Source: CAYVXE01 sp964455375
GTDB taxonomy: Bacteria; Zhuqueibacterota; Zhuqueibacteria; Oceanimicrobiales; Oceanimicrobiaceae
DNA: 11,800 nucleotides
Assembly: GCA_964455375.1 (NCBI GenBank)
Contig: CAYVXE010000126.1
Location: forward strand, 1-11,800
Reading direction: 5' to 3'
The notes under the pieces are model-generated. The model ran no database searches and had not been told where the DNA came from. It saw nothing but the letters and a program-made list of their open reading frames with translations. The position numbers and the translations under genes are program-made. Shown here one piece after another: positions 1 to 5,681 of the stretch. Within the stretch, counting starts at the first letter, position 1. Every line of letters starts with the position of its first letter.

Positions 1-483
1 AAACAAATTAGCGGACACCTCGAACCGTACGACAGCAAGTATGTCAATATCAAAAGTTTCAACGGATTCAAAGCCTGCATTCTCAAAAACTAAGAAGCTC
101 TCAATTTCTATTCTATTAAGAGTGTGTAAATCTATAATGTCCGGTACTTGGATAAGATGGCCGATGAATGAATCGCCGTTTTGAGGAAATATTGGAGGAA
201 TTGAAAGTGATTCAACTTTTGGTTTCAACTCGGGGCCGGAAAAAACAAGTTTGTCTCCTGTAGCTTCCTGCTTGTGAGTTATAGATGATATCTGCCTCGC
301 TACTGGCATCCTCAAAGAAATGTTTTCTGATACCAGTGCGTTATTTAAGCGGAATCGGATGTTGAAAAAGTTGTTAGCTTCTTCCGTGTGAGGTAATTTT
401 AGCCAAGCTTGGAATTTAGAAATCTTTGGATAGTCTATTTCTGAAATTGAGGATGCAACTAATTTATGAATCCGCCTTATCAT
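1..483 (-). CDS. Uncharacterised protein, partial (C-terminus beyond window)
   Basis: An open frame of 161 codons on the minus strand starts at ATG 483-481 (MIRRIHKLVASSISEIDY...) and stays open to base 1, so the C-terminus lies outside the window. Its ATG overlaps the TGA of the upstream gene in an ATGA arrangement, which implies operonic, translationally coupled expression. The visible part has no signal peptide, membrane segment or cysteine motif. It alternates polar and beta-prone stretches (residues 38-60 FNIRFRLNNALVSENISLRM; 108-120 GHLIQVPDIIDLH; 145-160 FDIDILAVVRFEV), suggesting a soluble, mainly beta or mixed fold. I do not recognise the family. That it is a real gene is supported by the overlap and the uninterrupted frame across AT-rich DNA. 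The function is unknown. Confidence 0.72.
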   Translation of the reverse strand, partial: MIRRIHKLVASSISEIDYPKISKFQAWLKLPHTEEANNFFNIRFRLNNALVSENISLRMPVARQISSITHKQEATGDKLVFSGPELKPKVESLSIPPIFPQNGDSFIGHLIQVPDIIDLHTLNRIEIESFLVFENAGFESVETFDIDILAVVRFEVSANLF

Positions 484-1022
484 TTTTGCGATTCACCTAT
501 TTTCTGAGCATGAACCTGTTCGCACGCCAGCTTCACTCTTTCGAATGGCTCAAGTAGATTGTACTTTGTAAAGATAACAGATAATATCTTTCTAATCCCG
601 GGCAATTCTTCGTTAATCTCTTTTGAGGTTTCGAGTAAAATCGGCTCATACATACCGCTCTGTGAGTTTATTGAAATACCATCATTGTTCTTGCCAAAGC
701 TAATTTCATCTTCCTTGTAAATTCTCACAATTCTGATATCTTGTTTTAAGTTGGCGCCTAAGAATAGTGGATCGCGTACCAATATTACTCCTGGCTTTTC
801 TTTAATTGTGCGCACAAGCGGGAGTGTTATTAGCTCGACAAGTATTTCCTCGTCGAGTATCTCTCCATACAGAGTTTTCTGGAATGAGGTTGGCCGGATT
901 GGGGCAGTAACTCGAAACTCTAAGGGCTTTGTTTGAGAGTCGGTGATTAAGATAGCTCCTCGAAATGTAGAGTTGCCTTCGAAATTGACTCCAGTCAAAA
1001 AACCGATTTTTAATTCACTCAT
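480..1022 (-). CDS. Uncharacterised 180-aa protein, first gene of a coupled pair
   Basis: The start chosen is ATG 1022-1020 (MSELKIGFLTGVNFEGNSTF), because GAGG at 1034-1031 sits 8 nt upstream. The same frame is open 38 codons further up to 1136, but that extension (Cys/Arg/Lys-rich) has no ribosome site and reads like spacer. The protein is soluble-looking with no signal or membrane segment. The N-terminal 60 residues are the most ordered part: a beta-rich stretch with FRGAILITD, PLEFRVTAPIRPTSFQ and KTLYG, then a hydrophobic helix ILVELITLPLVRTI and a strand GVILVRDPLFL. This pattern looks like a conserved family, but I cannot name it. The stop codon overlaps the start of the next gene. A function in common with that neighbour is likely but unidentified. 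Confidence 0.75.
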   Translation of the reverse strand: MSELKIGFLTGVNFEGNSTFRGAILITDSQTKPLEFRVTAPIRPTSFQKTLYGEILDEEILVELITLPLVRTIKEKPGVILVRDPLFLGANLKQDIRIVRIYKEDEISFGKNNDGISINSQSGMYEPILLETSKEINEELPGIRKILSVIFTKYNLLEPFERVKLACEQVHAQKIGESQK

Positions 1023-1030
1023 CTTTAATT

Positions 1031-1034
1031 CCTC
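1031..1034 (-). promoter_or_regulatory. Ribosome binding site deciding the start at 1022
   Basis: On the minus strand GAGG lies 8 nt before ATG 1022-1020. The upstream in-frame ATG codons (M1 at 1136, M31 near 1046) have no purine-rich site at a workable distance, so the shorter 180-aa product is preferred. Confidence 0.6.
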
Positions 1035-1227
1035 AATAGGTGCCATATATTTAGCTGGTTTAATTTTGAATTGCTTTAGACAACATATATTTAACCGCAA
1101 TCGATAAGATTTGCGGGCATAACATTCACTGCCCACCTGCTCTGCAGTTCAGAACACATTACCAAAAAGAACAAGAAAATTCATCTAAGTCGAAAAATTT
1201 GGAAATCATACCCTTTCAGCGGGGTCA

Positions 1228-1271
1228 CCTGCCTGGGATGCTGCAAACAGGTCTGCCGCTCCACAGGCAGG
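1228..1271. repeat. 8-bp inverted repeat in GC-richer patch
   Basis: CCTGCCTG at 1228-1235 is the exact reverse complement of CAGGCAGG at 1264-1271, with 28 nt between. The patch is richer in G+C than its surroundings. No T-tract follows on either strand, so it is not an obvious terminator. It may be a hairpin of a decayed mobile or coding remnant, or chance. Confidence 0.4.
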
Positions 1272-1278
1272 GCAAAAT

Positions 1279-1503
1279 GTTAGCGTGAAATGTTACAATT
1301 GGTTACCAAATTCTATGAATGCCATATTGTCAAACTCCTTTATCTTTACTCAATAAATGCATTTTTTCTTGAATACATTGTTTTGGCTTCATGCATATTT
1401 ACTTGTCGCACAATAAACCTCTTCTTAGTTTAATATGTGATTGAGTTAACAATTATTCCTGCACAAATCAAGTTTTTTTCCGTCAATTTCGTTACACGCT
1501 AAC
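1279..1503. repeat. Widely spaced 9-bp inverted repeat
   Basis: GTTAGCGTG at 1279-1287 and CACGCTAAC at 1495-1503 are exact reverse complements, and the match extends imperfectly inward (12 of 14 positions). They bracket about 207 bp of AT-rich DNA containing no gene. The arms do not match the integron attC consensus (GTTRRRY/RYYYAAC). They could be the ends of a tiny non-autonomous element or a chance pair. Confidence 0.28.
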
Positions 1504-1554
1504 GTTGGTTTTACGTTGCAGCCACATTATCGTAAAGATGCAGAGAAAAAGAAG

Positions 1555-1583
1555 TTGACTTACACGGGAATATTTACTATATT
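1555..1583 (+). promoter_or_regulatory. Sigma70-type promoter of the tRNA-Ser operon
   Basis: The -35 TTGACT (1555-1560) and -10 TATATT (1578-1583) are separated by exactly 17 nt. Transcription would start near 1590, about 20 nt before the first tRNA. The bases after the -10 box are GC-rich (CTGCGC), as in stringently controlled stable-RNA promoters. The form is the common sigma70 type rather than the Bacteroidota TAnnTTTG type. Confidence 0.75.
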
Positions 1584-1610
1584 TTCTGCGCTTTTTACTG
1601 ACACAAATCA

Positions 1611-1694
1611 GGAGGGCTAGTCCTAATTGGTAAGGCAGCGGTCTTGAAAACCGCCGGGTTTACGCCCTTGGGGGTTCGAGTCCCTCGCCCTCCG
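1611..1694 (+). tRNA. tRNA-Ser(UGA)
   Basis: The acceptor GGAGGGC (1611-1617) pairs with GCCCTCC (1687-1693), followed by discriminator G1694; CCA is not encoded. The anticodon stem GCGGT/ACCGC closes loop CTTGAAA, giving anticodon TGA. A long variable arm with a GGG/CCC stem (around GGGTTTACGCCC) makes it class II, as expected for serine. The T-arm loop TTCGAGT is standard. The D-arm region (TAGTCCTAATTGGTAAGGCA) looks more like that of class I tRNAs than the usual GCCGAG form seen in the next tRNA. It is first in the operon driven from the promoter at 1555-1583. Confidence 0.93.
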
Positions 1695-1722
1695 CTATTA
1701 TTTAATTATTCAGTCCTATTTC

Positions 1723-1809
1723 GGAGAGGTGGCCGAGCGGCTGAAGGCACAGGTTTGCTAAACCTGCGTAGGGGCAACTCTACCGAGGGTTCGAATCCCT
1801 CCCTCTCCG
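1723..1809 (+). tRNA. tRNA-Ser(GCU)
   Basis: The acceptor GGAGAGG (1723-1729) pairs with CCTCTCC (1802-1808), with discriminator G1809 and no encoded CCA. The D-arm TGGCCGAGCGGCTGAAGGCA is typical of serine tRNAs. The stem CAGGT/ACCTG holds loop TTGCTAA, giving anticodon GCT for AGU/AGC codons. It has a long variable arm (class II) and T-loop TTCGAAT. It lies 28 nt after tRNA-Ser(UGA), surely on the same transcript. Confidence 0.97.
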
Positions 1810-1823
1810 CTTTCATAATGCGT

Positions 1824-1857
1824 AATCATGCTATTTTGCAAGAGCATGATTTTTTTG
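1824..1857 (+). terminator. Intrinsic terminator after the tRNA-Ser pair, in front of gltX
   Basis: AATCATGCT (1824-1832) and AGCATGATT (1843-1851) form a perfect 9-bp stem with a 10-nt loop, and the 3' arm runs straight into a T-tract ending at 1857. It ends the tRNA-Ser transcript or attenuates read-through into gltX, whose start codon is only 28 nt further on. Confidence 0.8.
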
Positions 1858-1885
1858 TTTAAAAGAAAACAGAAAAGGATCTTTT

Positions 1886-3346
1886 TTGCAGTCAAAACCA
1901 GTCAGAGTCCGTTTTGCGCCGAGCCCCACCGGCTATCTGCATGTAGGCGGGGCGCGCACCGCTATCTTTAACTGGCTGTTTGCCAGAAAAAATGCCGGAC
2001 AATTTTTACTGCGTATCGAAGATACCGACGCGGCGCGCTCCGGCGAGGAAATGGTTGACGCTATTTTTGCGGGTCTAAAATGGTTAGGGTTACATTGGGA
2101 TGCGCGGCCTCTGTTTCAATCCGAACGGCTGGCAATTTACAGAACCTTTGTGAACAAACTTTTAGCAGAAAAAAAGGCCTACAAATGTTTTGCCAGCAAA
2201 GAGGAGCTGGAAGCGTCCCGGCAACTGGCTGCCAAAGAAAAGCGGGAGTATAAATACGATCGCAGAGCGCTTAAGCTCTCCGCTGATGACATTGCCAATC
2301 TTGAAGCACAGGGCAAACCGTACGTTGTGAGATTGTTTGTTGAAAAAGGTGTGACTGAATTTAATGATACGATTTATGGCAATATTCGCGTTTCTCACGA
2401 CCAATTGGATGATTTCATCCTGCTGCGGTCTGACGGATTTCCAACCTACCATCTGGCGGTGGTTGTGGACGATCATGAGATGCAGATTTCCCATGTCATT
2501 CGAGGCGAAGATCATCTTTCGAATACCCCCAAACATATTTTGTTGTATAAAGCCTTCGGATGGGAACCGCCGGTATTCGCTCACCTGCCGCTCATTTTAG
2601 GGTCAGACAAGCAGCGTCTGAGTAAGCGCCACGGCGCCACGGCTATCGGGGAGTATGAAAAAGCCGGCTATCTTCCCGATGCGATGTTGAATTTTTTATC
2701 TCTGTTAGGATGGTCTGCCGGAGATGACCGGGAAATTTTTTCCCGGGATGCACTCATCAAAGCTTTTTCCTTAGATCGAATTTCAAAAAAGAGTGCGGTT
2801 TTTGATGAGACAAAATTAGAGTGGCTTAACAGTCAGTACATTCTAAACATGGATGCGAAAGACTTTTGTGAATTGATGATTACAGAATTATTAAATAACA
2901 GAACGCTGACTGAAGAAGATGTAGAGTCCAATCGGGAGAATTTAAATAAAATCAGTCACCTCATCAAGCCCAGAATAAAACGATTGCGTGAAATCTGTTC
3001 GGTCACAGATTATTTTTTCAGGGAACCGGAAACCTACGATGACCAGGGAGTTGCCAAACATTGGCGCAAACCGGGAGTAAAGGAAAACTTGACCCTGCTT
3101 CTCACACGGCTGCAAAGTTTGCAACATTTTGACCGGGACATTATCGAAACCTGTATGCGGCAATTAGCGGAGGAATTGGGAATCGGCGCCGGAAAATTGA
3201 TTCATCCTACCAGATTGGCTTTGACCGGGAAAACCGCCACGCCGGGGCTGTTTGAGATAATGGAAATTTTAGGCAGAGAAAAGGTTTTACACCGATTGCG
3301 AAAAGCTGTTGAATATTTAAAAAAAAATTCTTATATTAAAGCTTAA
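1886..3346 (+). CDS. gltX: Glutamyl-tRNA synthetase
   Basis: This cytoplasmic class I synthetase charges glutamate onto tRNA-Glu with ATP. The start is TTG at 1886, with AAGGA at 1875-1879 6 nt upstream; no ATG is better placed. The N-terminus VRFAPSPTGYLHVGGART (residues 8-25) carries the HIGH-type motif H19-V-G-G22, and DKQRLSKRHG (241-250) is the KMSKS-type loop. HVIRGEDHLSNTPKH (203-217) is the typical catalytic stretch. The alpha-helical anticodon-binding half spans roughly 330-480, and the 486-aa length is normal. The zinc-binding cysteines of the E. coli enzyme are absent: only C101 remains in YKCFASKEEL. The gene sits inside a tRNA cluster, 5 nt before tRNA-Gln, which raises the question of a non-discriminating enzyme that also makes Glu-tRNA-Gln. 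Function is certain; specificity is open. Confidence 0.97.
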   Translation: MQSKPVRVRFAPSPTGYLHVGGARTAIFNWLFARKNAGQFLLRIEDTDAARSGEEMVDAIFAGLKWLGLHWDARPLFQSERLAIYRTFVNKLLAEKKAYKCFASKEELEASRQLAAKEKREYKYDRRALKLSADDIANLEAQGKPYVVRLFVEKGVTEFNDTIYGNIRVSHDQLDDFILLRSDGFPTYHLAVVVDDHEMQISHVIRGEDHLSNTPKHILLYKAFGWEPPVFAHLPLILGSDKQRLSKRHGATAIGEYEKAGYLPDAMLNFLSLLGWSAGDDREIFSRDALIKAFSLDRISKKSAVFDETKLEWLNSQYILNMDAKDFCELMITELLNNRTLTEEDVESNRENLNKISHLIKPRIKRLREICSVTDYFFREPETYDDQGVAKHWRKPGVKENLTLLLTRLQSLQHFDRDIIETCMRQLAEELGIGAGKLIHPTRLALTGKTATPGLFEIMEILGREKVLHRLRKAVEYLKKNSYIKA

Positions 3347-3351
3347 TTTTT

Positions 3352-3422
3352 TGGGGTGTCGTCCAACGGCAGGACGCGCGACTCTGGATCGTGTAATCGG
3401 GGTTCAAATCCCTGCACCCCAG
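3352..3422 (+). tRNA. tRNA-Gln(CUG)
   Basis: The acceptor TGGGGTG (3352-3358) pairs with CACCCCA (3415-3421), with discriminator G3422 and no encoded CCA. The U1-A72 first pair is the glutamine identity feature. The stem CGCGA/TCGTG (one G-U) encloses loop CTCTGGA, giving anticodon CTG. The T-loop is TTCAAAT. It begins 5 nt after the gltX stop codon, so it must be co-transcribed with gltX and released by tRNA processing. Confidence 0.95.
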
Positions 3423-3432
3423 CACATGATTA

Positions 3433-3506
3433 GCGCTCGTAGCTCAACTGGACAGAGCATCTGACTTCGGATCAGAGGGTTGAGGGTTCAAGTCCTTCCG
3501 GGCGTA
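3433..3506 (+). tRNA. tRNA-Arg(UCG)
   Basis: The acceptor GCGCTCG (3433-3439) pairs with CGGGCGT (3499-3505) through two G-U wobbles, including the terminal G1-U72; discriminator A3506, CCA not encoded. The stem TCTGA/TCAGA encloses loop CTTCGGA, giving anticodon TCG. The D-arm TAGCTCAACTGGACAGAGCA and T-loop TTCAAGT are standard. It lies 10 nt after tRNA-Gln and is the last tRNA of the cluster. Confidence 0.95.
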
Positions 3507-3532
3507 CGCAAGTTATTGTTTTTCTGGATTAT

Positions 3533-3642
3533 AGGTTGGTGTCAGCCACAAGTAACAAATACTTCCATTCTGGCGCCCGCCAGGGTATTCACTTGAGGTC
3601 GGGGATCTTCGGGAGACAACCCTACGGCACCAACCTTTTTTT
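3533..3642 (+). terminator. Long-loop terminator or structured RNA after tRNA-Arg
   Basis: AGGTTGGTG (3533-3541) is the exact reverse complement of CACCAACCT (3628-3636); a G-U and a C-G pair extend the stem inward, and seven Ts follow the 3' arm (3636-3642). The 86-nt interior has its own nested helix: CAAGT/ACTTG, AATAC/GTATT and CTGGC/GCCAG stacked around a GCCC loop. A C(TTCG)G tetraloop-like stretch lies near 3609-3614. No T-tract follows the element on the minus strand, so it would end plus-strand transcripts only. The 3' arm lies antisense to the last codons of the kinase gene. I find no signature of SRP RNA, 6S RNA, tmRNA or RNase P RNA. It is either a terminator of the gltX-tRNA transcript or a small RNA of its own. 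Confidence 0.5.
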
Positions 3643-4641
3643 AAATTCGGACGACCAGTTTTTGAACAATGTTTTCCATTTGAAGGGCGATAAATGCGCA
3701 CCGACGATTTTTAAAACCTCCTCCGCGGCAAGCACACCTAATTTTAAAGAATCTTTTATTGAATAGCCGCTTCCCATAGCCCAAAGAAAAGAACCGAGTA
3801 AAATATCTCCGGCCCCGGTCGTGTCTATGACCTTCCGTGGCATCATTTTCGGCACGTATTTATTTTTGTTGTGATAAACTGTCAATCCCCTTTCCCCGCG
3901 TGTCAAAATAACGATATTGGCTAATTTTGTTAACCAGGTCATATCTTTTACGTCTGTTTTTATCCGTAATAATCGATGCAGTTCGTGCATACTTTCTTCG
4001 CCTGTCTGCAGCACCTCAATACCTGTTCGTAAAATGCGTTTGATTGACACAATGTTTTTTCTAACAAACAAAGGGTCGCCGGTATCGAAAGCAATGTGAA
4101 CGCCCTCCTTGTGTGCCTTTTTTAATTCCCTGACAAAAAATTCAGCCAATTGCGGTGTGATGAGTTCATAAGCAGAGACTGTCACCCAGTTTACGGATTT
4201 CCAAATCGTCTGTGACATCGTGATCCGATTGCAATGAAATGCCGGAAAGAGAACACAAAACTGACGTTCCCGTCCATGTGTAAAACACAGACATTGACCG
4301 TTTTGAACCGACCTGGGAGTCAACTGAATGAGGTCAACATTGTGTCTGTTAAGGTAGTCGGAAATTTTATTCTCTTGAAATTCAGCCGCAACCGGACCGA
4401 TGGCATAAGATTTCCCGCCAAGTGCCGCAAAAGCGATTGCAACGTTTGTGGGAGAGCTACCAACACCTTCACGCTGAATGCTTTCCTGCTTTATCTGTTT
4501 CTTGATTTTTTGAAAAGTTGAGTTGTTTGGCATAACCAGGATACGTTTTTCTTGCGTGGAATTTTGGGTAACATCTGAGAGCGAGTCAGCTATATATGTA
4601 TCCCATAGCAGATTTGATAATGCGGCAATTGACGGGTGCAT
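3622..4641 (-). CDS. PfkB-family carbohydrate/nucleoside kinase
   Basis: This is a cytoplasmic ribokinase-fold enzyme that would phosphorylate a sugar or nucleoside hydroxyl with ATP. The substrate is not readable. Residues 7-14 (ALSNLLWD) fit the opening strand of the family. The substrate-site glycine motif is seen at 59-68 (GVGSSPTNVA), followed by the usual AFAALGGKSYAIGPVA. VILTRGERGLTVY is the typical strand before the lid. DTTGAGD (273-279) is the second PfkB signature, with D279 the catalytic base. The 339-aa length is typical. It follows the BtpA-like gene by 18 nt with no clear ribosome site, so coupling or operonic read-through is likely. Its last codons overlap the plus-strand inverted repeat that follows tRNA-Arg. 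Family is sure; substrate is unknown. Confidence 0.9.
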   Translation of the reverse strand: MHPSIAALSNLLWDTYIADSLSDVTQNSTQEKRILVMPNNSTFQKIKKQIKQESIQREGVGSSPTNVAIAFAALGGKSYAIGPVAAEFQENKISDYLNRHNVDLIQLTPRSVQNGQCLCFTHGRERQFCVLFPAFHCNRITMSQTIWKSVNWVTVSAYELITPQLAEFFVRELKKAHKEGVHIAFDTGDPLFVRKNIVSIKRILRTGIEVLQTGEESMHELHRLLRIKTDVKDMTWLTKLANIVILTRGERGLTVYHNKNKYVPKMMPRKVIDTTGAGDILLGSFLWAMGSGYSIKDSLKLGVLAAEEVLKIVGAHLSPFKWKTLFKNWSSEFKKRLVP

Positions 4642-4659
4642 TTTTAACGTGGGATTCGT

Positions 4660-5469
4660 TTAGCTTTTAAAGCGTTGAATGAGGTCCTTTACACGCTGCA
4701 GATCGACTTCATTGCGCCAGTCACCATCGACTTTACACGCCGAGCCGACAATGAGAAGGTCTGCAACCTCAGCAAAAGAAGCGATATTTTCCATGCTTAC
4801 TCCCGATCCTACAGCCAATCGGCTATCGAGTTTTGAGACTTCCTTAAGGGATTCCAATTCCGGAGGTTCACCGGTCGCATCGCCGGTAACGATAATTCCG
4901 TCGGCTTTACAAAACAGAACACCTTTGGCAAACTCCAGCAGGCTTAAGTCTCCCGTAATCGAATGCGCAGCATGTTTTTTCTTGATATCGGTAAAAATTT
5001 CGATGTGGTTTGCCTTGAGATGTGATCGGCGTCTCAAAATACGGCCGGCATTTCCTTCAATAATTCCTTCATCCGCGACATGAGCATAAGAAAAACCTTC
5101 TGCACGAATAAAATCCAAATCACATGCTATGGCAATATCCAAAGCGGCAATATCAGCCGCAGCTAAGACCTGTATTCCTATGGGAGTGGATGGATAATGC
5201 TTGCGGACGATGGTCGCGATAGCAGCCATGGCAGCAACGGTGCCCGGCTCTGCCTCTGATTTGAGATAAGGTACGTCGTGAGTGTTTTCAATTAACAAGC
5301 CGTCGGCTGCATGACTCATATAAGTATCAGCGTCATGTACACATTGTTCAATGACCGGCTTTAATGTACCGCCCCACTCCGGGCAGCCCGGTAAGGGAAG
5401 AAGATGTAGACAGCCTATAAATTGACACTTATTATTTTTATTCTGGAGAAACCCTCGTTTTTTCATCAT
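4660..5469 (-). CDS. BtpA/SgcQ-family TIM-barrel protein
   Basis: Residues 18-34 (IGCLHLLPLPGCPEWGG), 57-68 (GLLIENTHDVPY), 119-139 (ending DEGIIEG), 191-201 (GIIVTGDATGE) and 219-228 (AVGSGVSMEN), then ADLLIVGSACKVDGDW, follow the BtpA family from end to end at its normal length of about 270 aa. The repeated strand-glycine motifs indicate a TIM barrel; GSGV and IVGS near the C-terminus resemble a phosphate-binding site. Known family members include cyanobacterial BtpA (photosystem I biogenesis) and E. coli SgcQ in a sugar operon; the reaction is not established. Pairing here with a PfkB kinase suggests action on a phosphorylated sugar or nucleoside (inference). Two adjacent ATGs (5469 and 5466) are possible starts, both with a weak ribosome site. 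Confidence 0.9.
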   Translation of the reverse strand: MMKKRGFLQNKNNKCQFIGCLHLLPLPGCPEWGGTLKPVIEQCVHDADTYMSHAADGLLIENTHDVPYLKSEAEPGTVAAMAAIATIVRKHYPSTPIGIQVLAAADIAALDIAIACDLDFIRAEGFSYAHVADEGIIEGNAGRILRRRSHLKANHIEIFTDIKKKHAAHSITGDLSLLEFAKGVLFCKADGIIVTGDATGEPPELESLKEVSKLDSRLAVGSGVSMENIASFAEVADLLIVGSACKVDGDWRNEVDLQRVKDLIQRFKS

Positions 5470-5511
5470 GATCTTTTATTGTTCATTTGTGAAAAAAGTC
5501 CTTTATATTGG

Positions 5512-5540
5512 AATATATATTTCCCGTAAATAATTTGCAA
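5512..5540 (-). promoter_or_regulatory. Candidate promoter of the BtpA-kinase operon
   Basis: On the minus strand TTGCAA (5540-5535) and TATATT (5517-5512) are spaced by 17 nt. Transcription would begin near 5505, about 35 nt before the BtpA-like start codon. The match is good but the region is AT-rich, so chance is possible. It lies in the 212-bp divergent intergenic region shared with the sigma factor gene. Confidence 0.5.
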
Positions 5541-5681
5541 ACAAAAATCCTGGGATGAGAACAGTTGAAAATCATTCTTAAATTAGTTACGTTAAAATTA
5601 CTATACAGAAATCCTGCTTAAAATGATTCCGTGAAAGTAAGGGATAAATGCGTTTCTTGGGGATAACCCTTAAGGTCTTTT

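Larger units (their letters stand above)
1023..1610. other. Gene-poor spacer between the unknown pair and the tRNA cluster
   Basis: I see no gene with start, ribosome site and plausible protein here. The spacer is mostly AT-rich. It holds a 10-bp direct repeat just upstream of the minus-strand pair (CATATATTTA at 1044-1053 and 1084-1093), a GC-richer patch at about 1216-1290 with an 8-bp inverted repeat, a widely spaced 9-bp inverted repeat (1279-1287 and 1495-1503), and the tRNA promoter at its right end. The patch could be the remnant of a lost gene, but no frame convinces. Confidence 0.6.

Noticed and set aside
1023..1136. N-terminal extension of the first unknown gene to ATG 1136
   Set aside because: It is in frame, but there is no ribosome site and the composition is spacer-like, while ATG 1022 has GAGG at 8 nt.
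1206..1292. Possible small zinc-ribbon protein (CPACG) on the minus strand
   Set aside because: No start codon lies between the upstream stop and the motif, and it is only 28 codons; kept only as a possible relic.
1189..1353. Plus-strand open frame through the GC-richer patch
   Set aside because: It has no start codon or ribosome site, and the protein has no recognisable pattern.
1279..1503. Integron attC site flanking a cassette
   Set aside because: The arms do not fit GTTRRRY/RYYYAAC, and no integrase or second site is seen.
1644..1862. 72-aa plus-strand frame
   Set aside because: It runs across both serine tRNAs and the terminator, so it is a chance frame.
3533..3642. SRP RNA, 6S RNA, tmRNA or RNase P RNA
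   Set aside because: None of their signature sequences (for example GGAAGGAAGCAGCC or GAGGAAAGTCC) occurs on either strand.
3513..3766. Short frames on both strands between tRNA-Arg and the kinase
   Set aside because: They lie over the inverted-repeat element and the kinase 3' end, with no ribosome sites.
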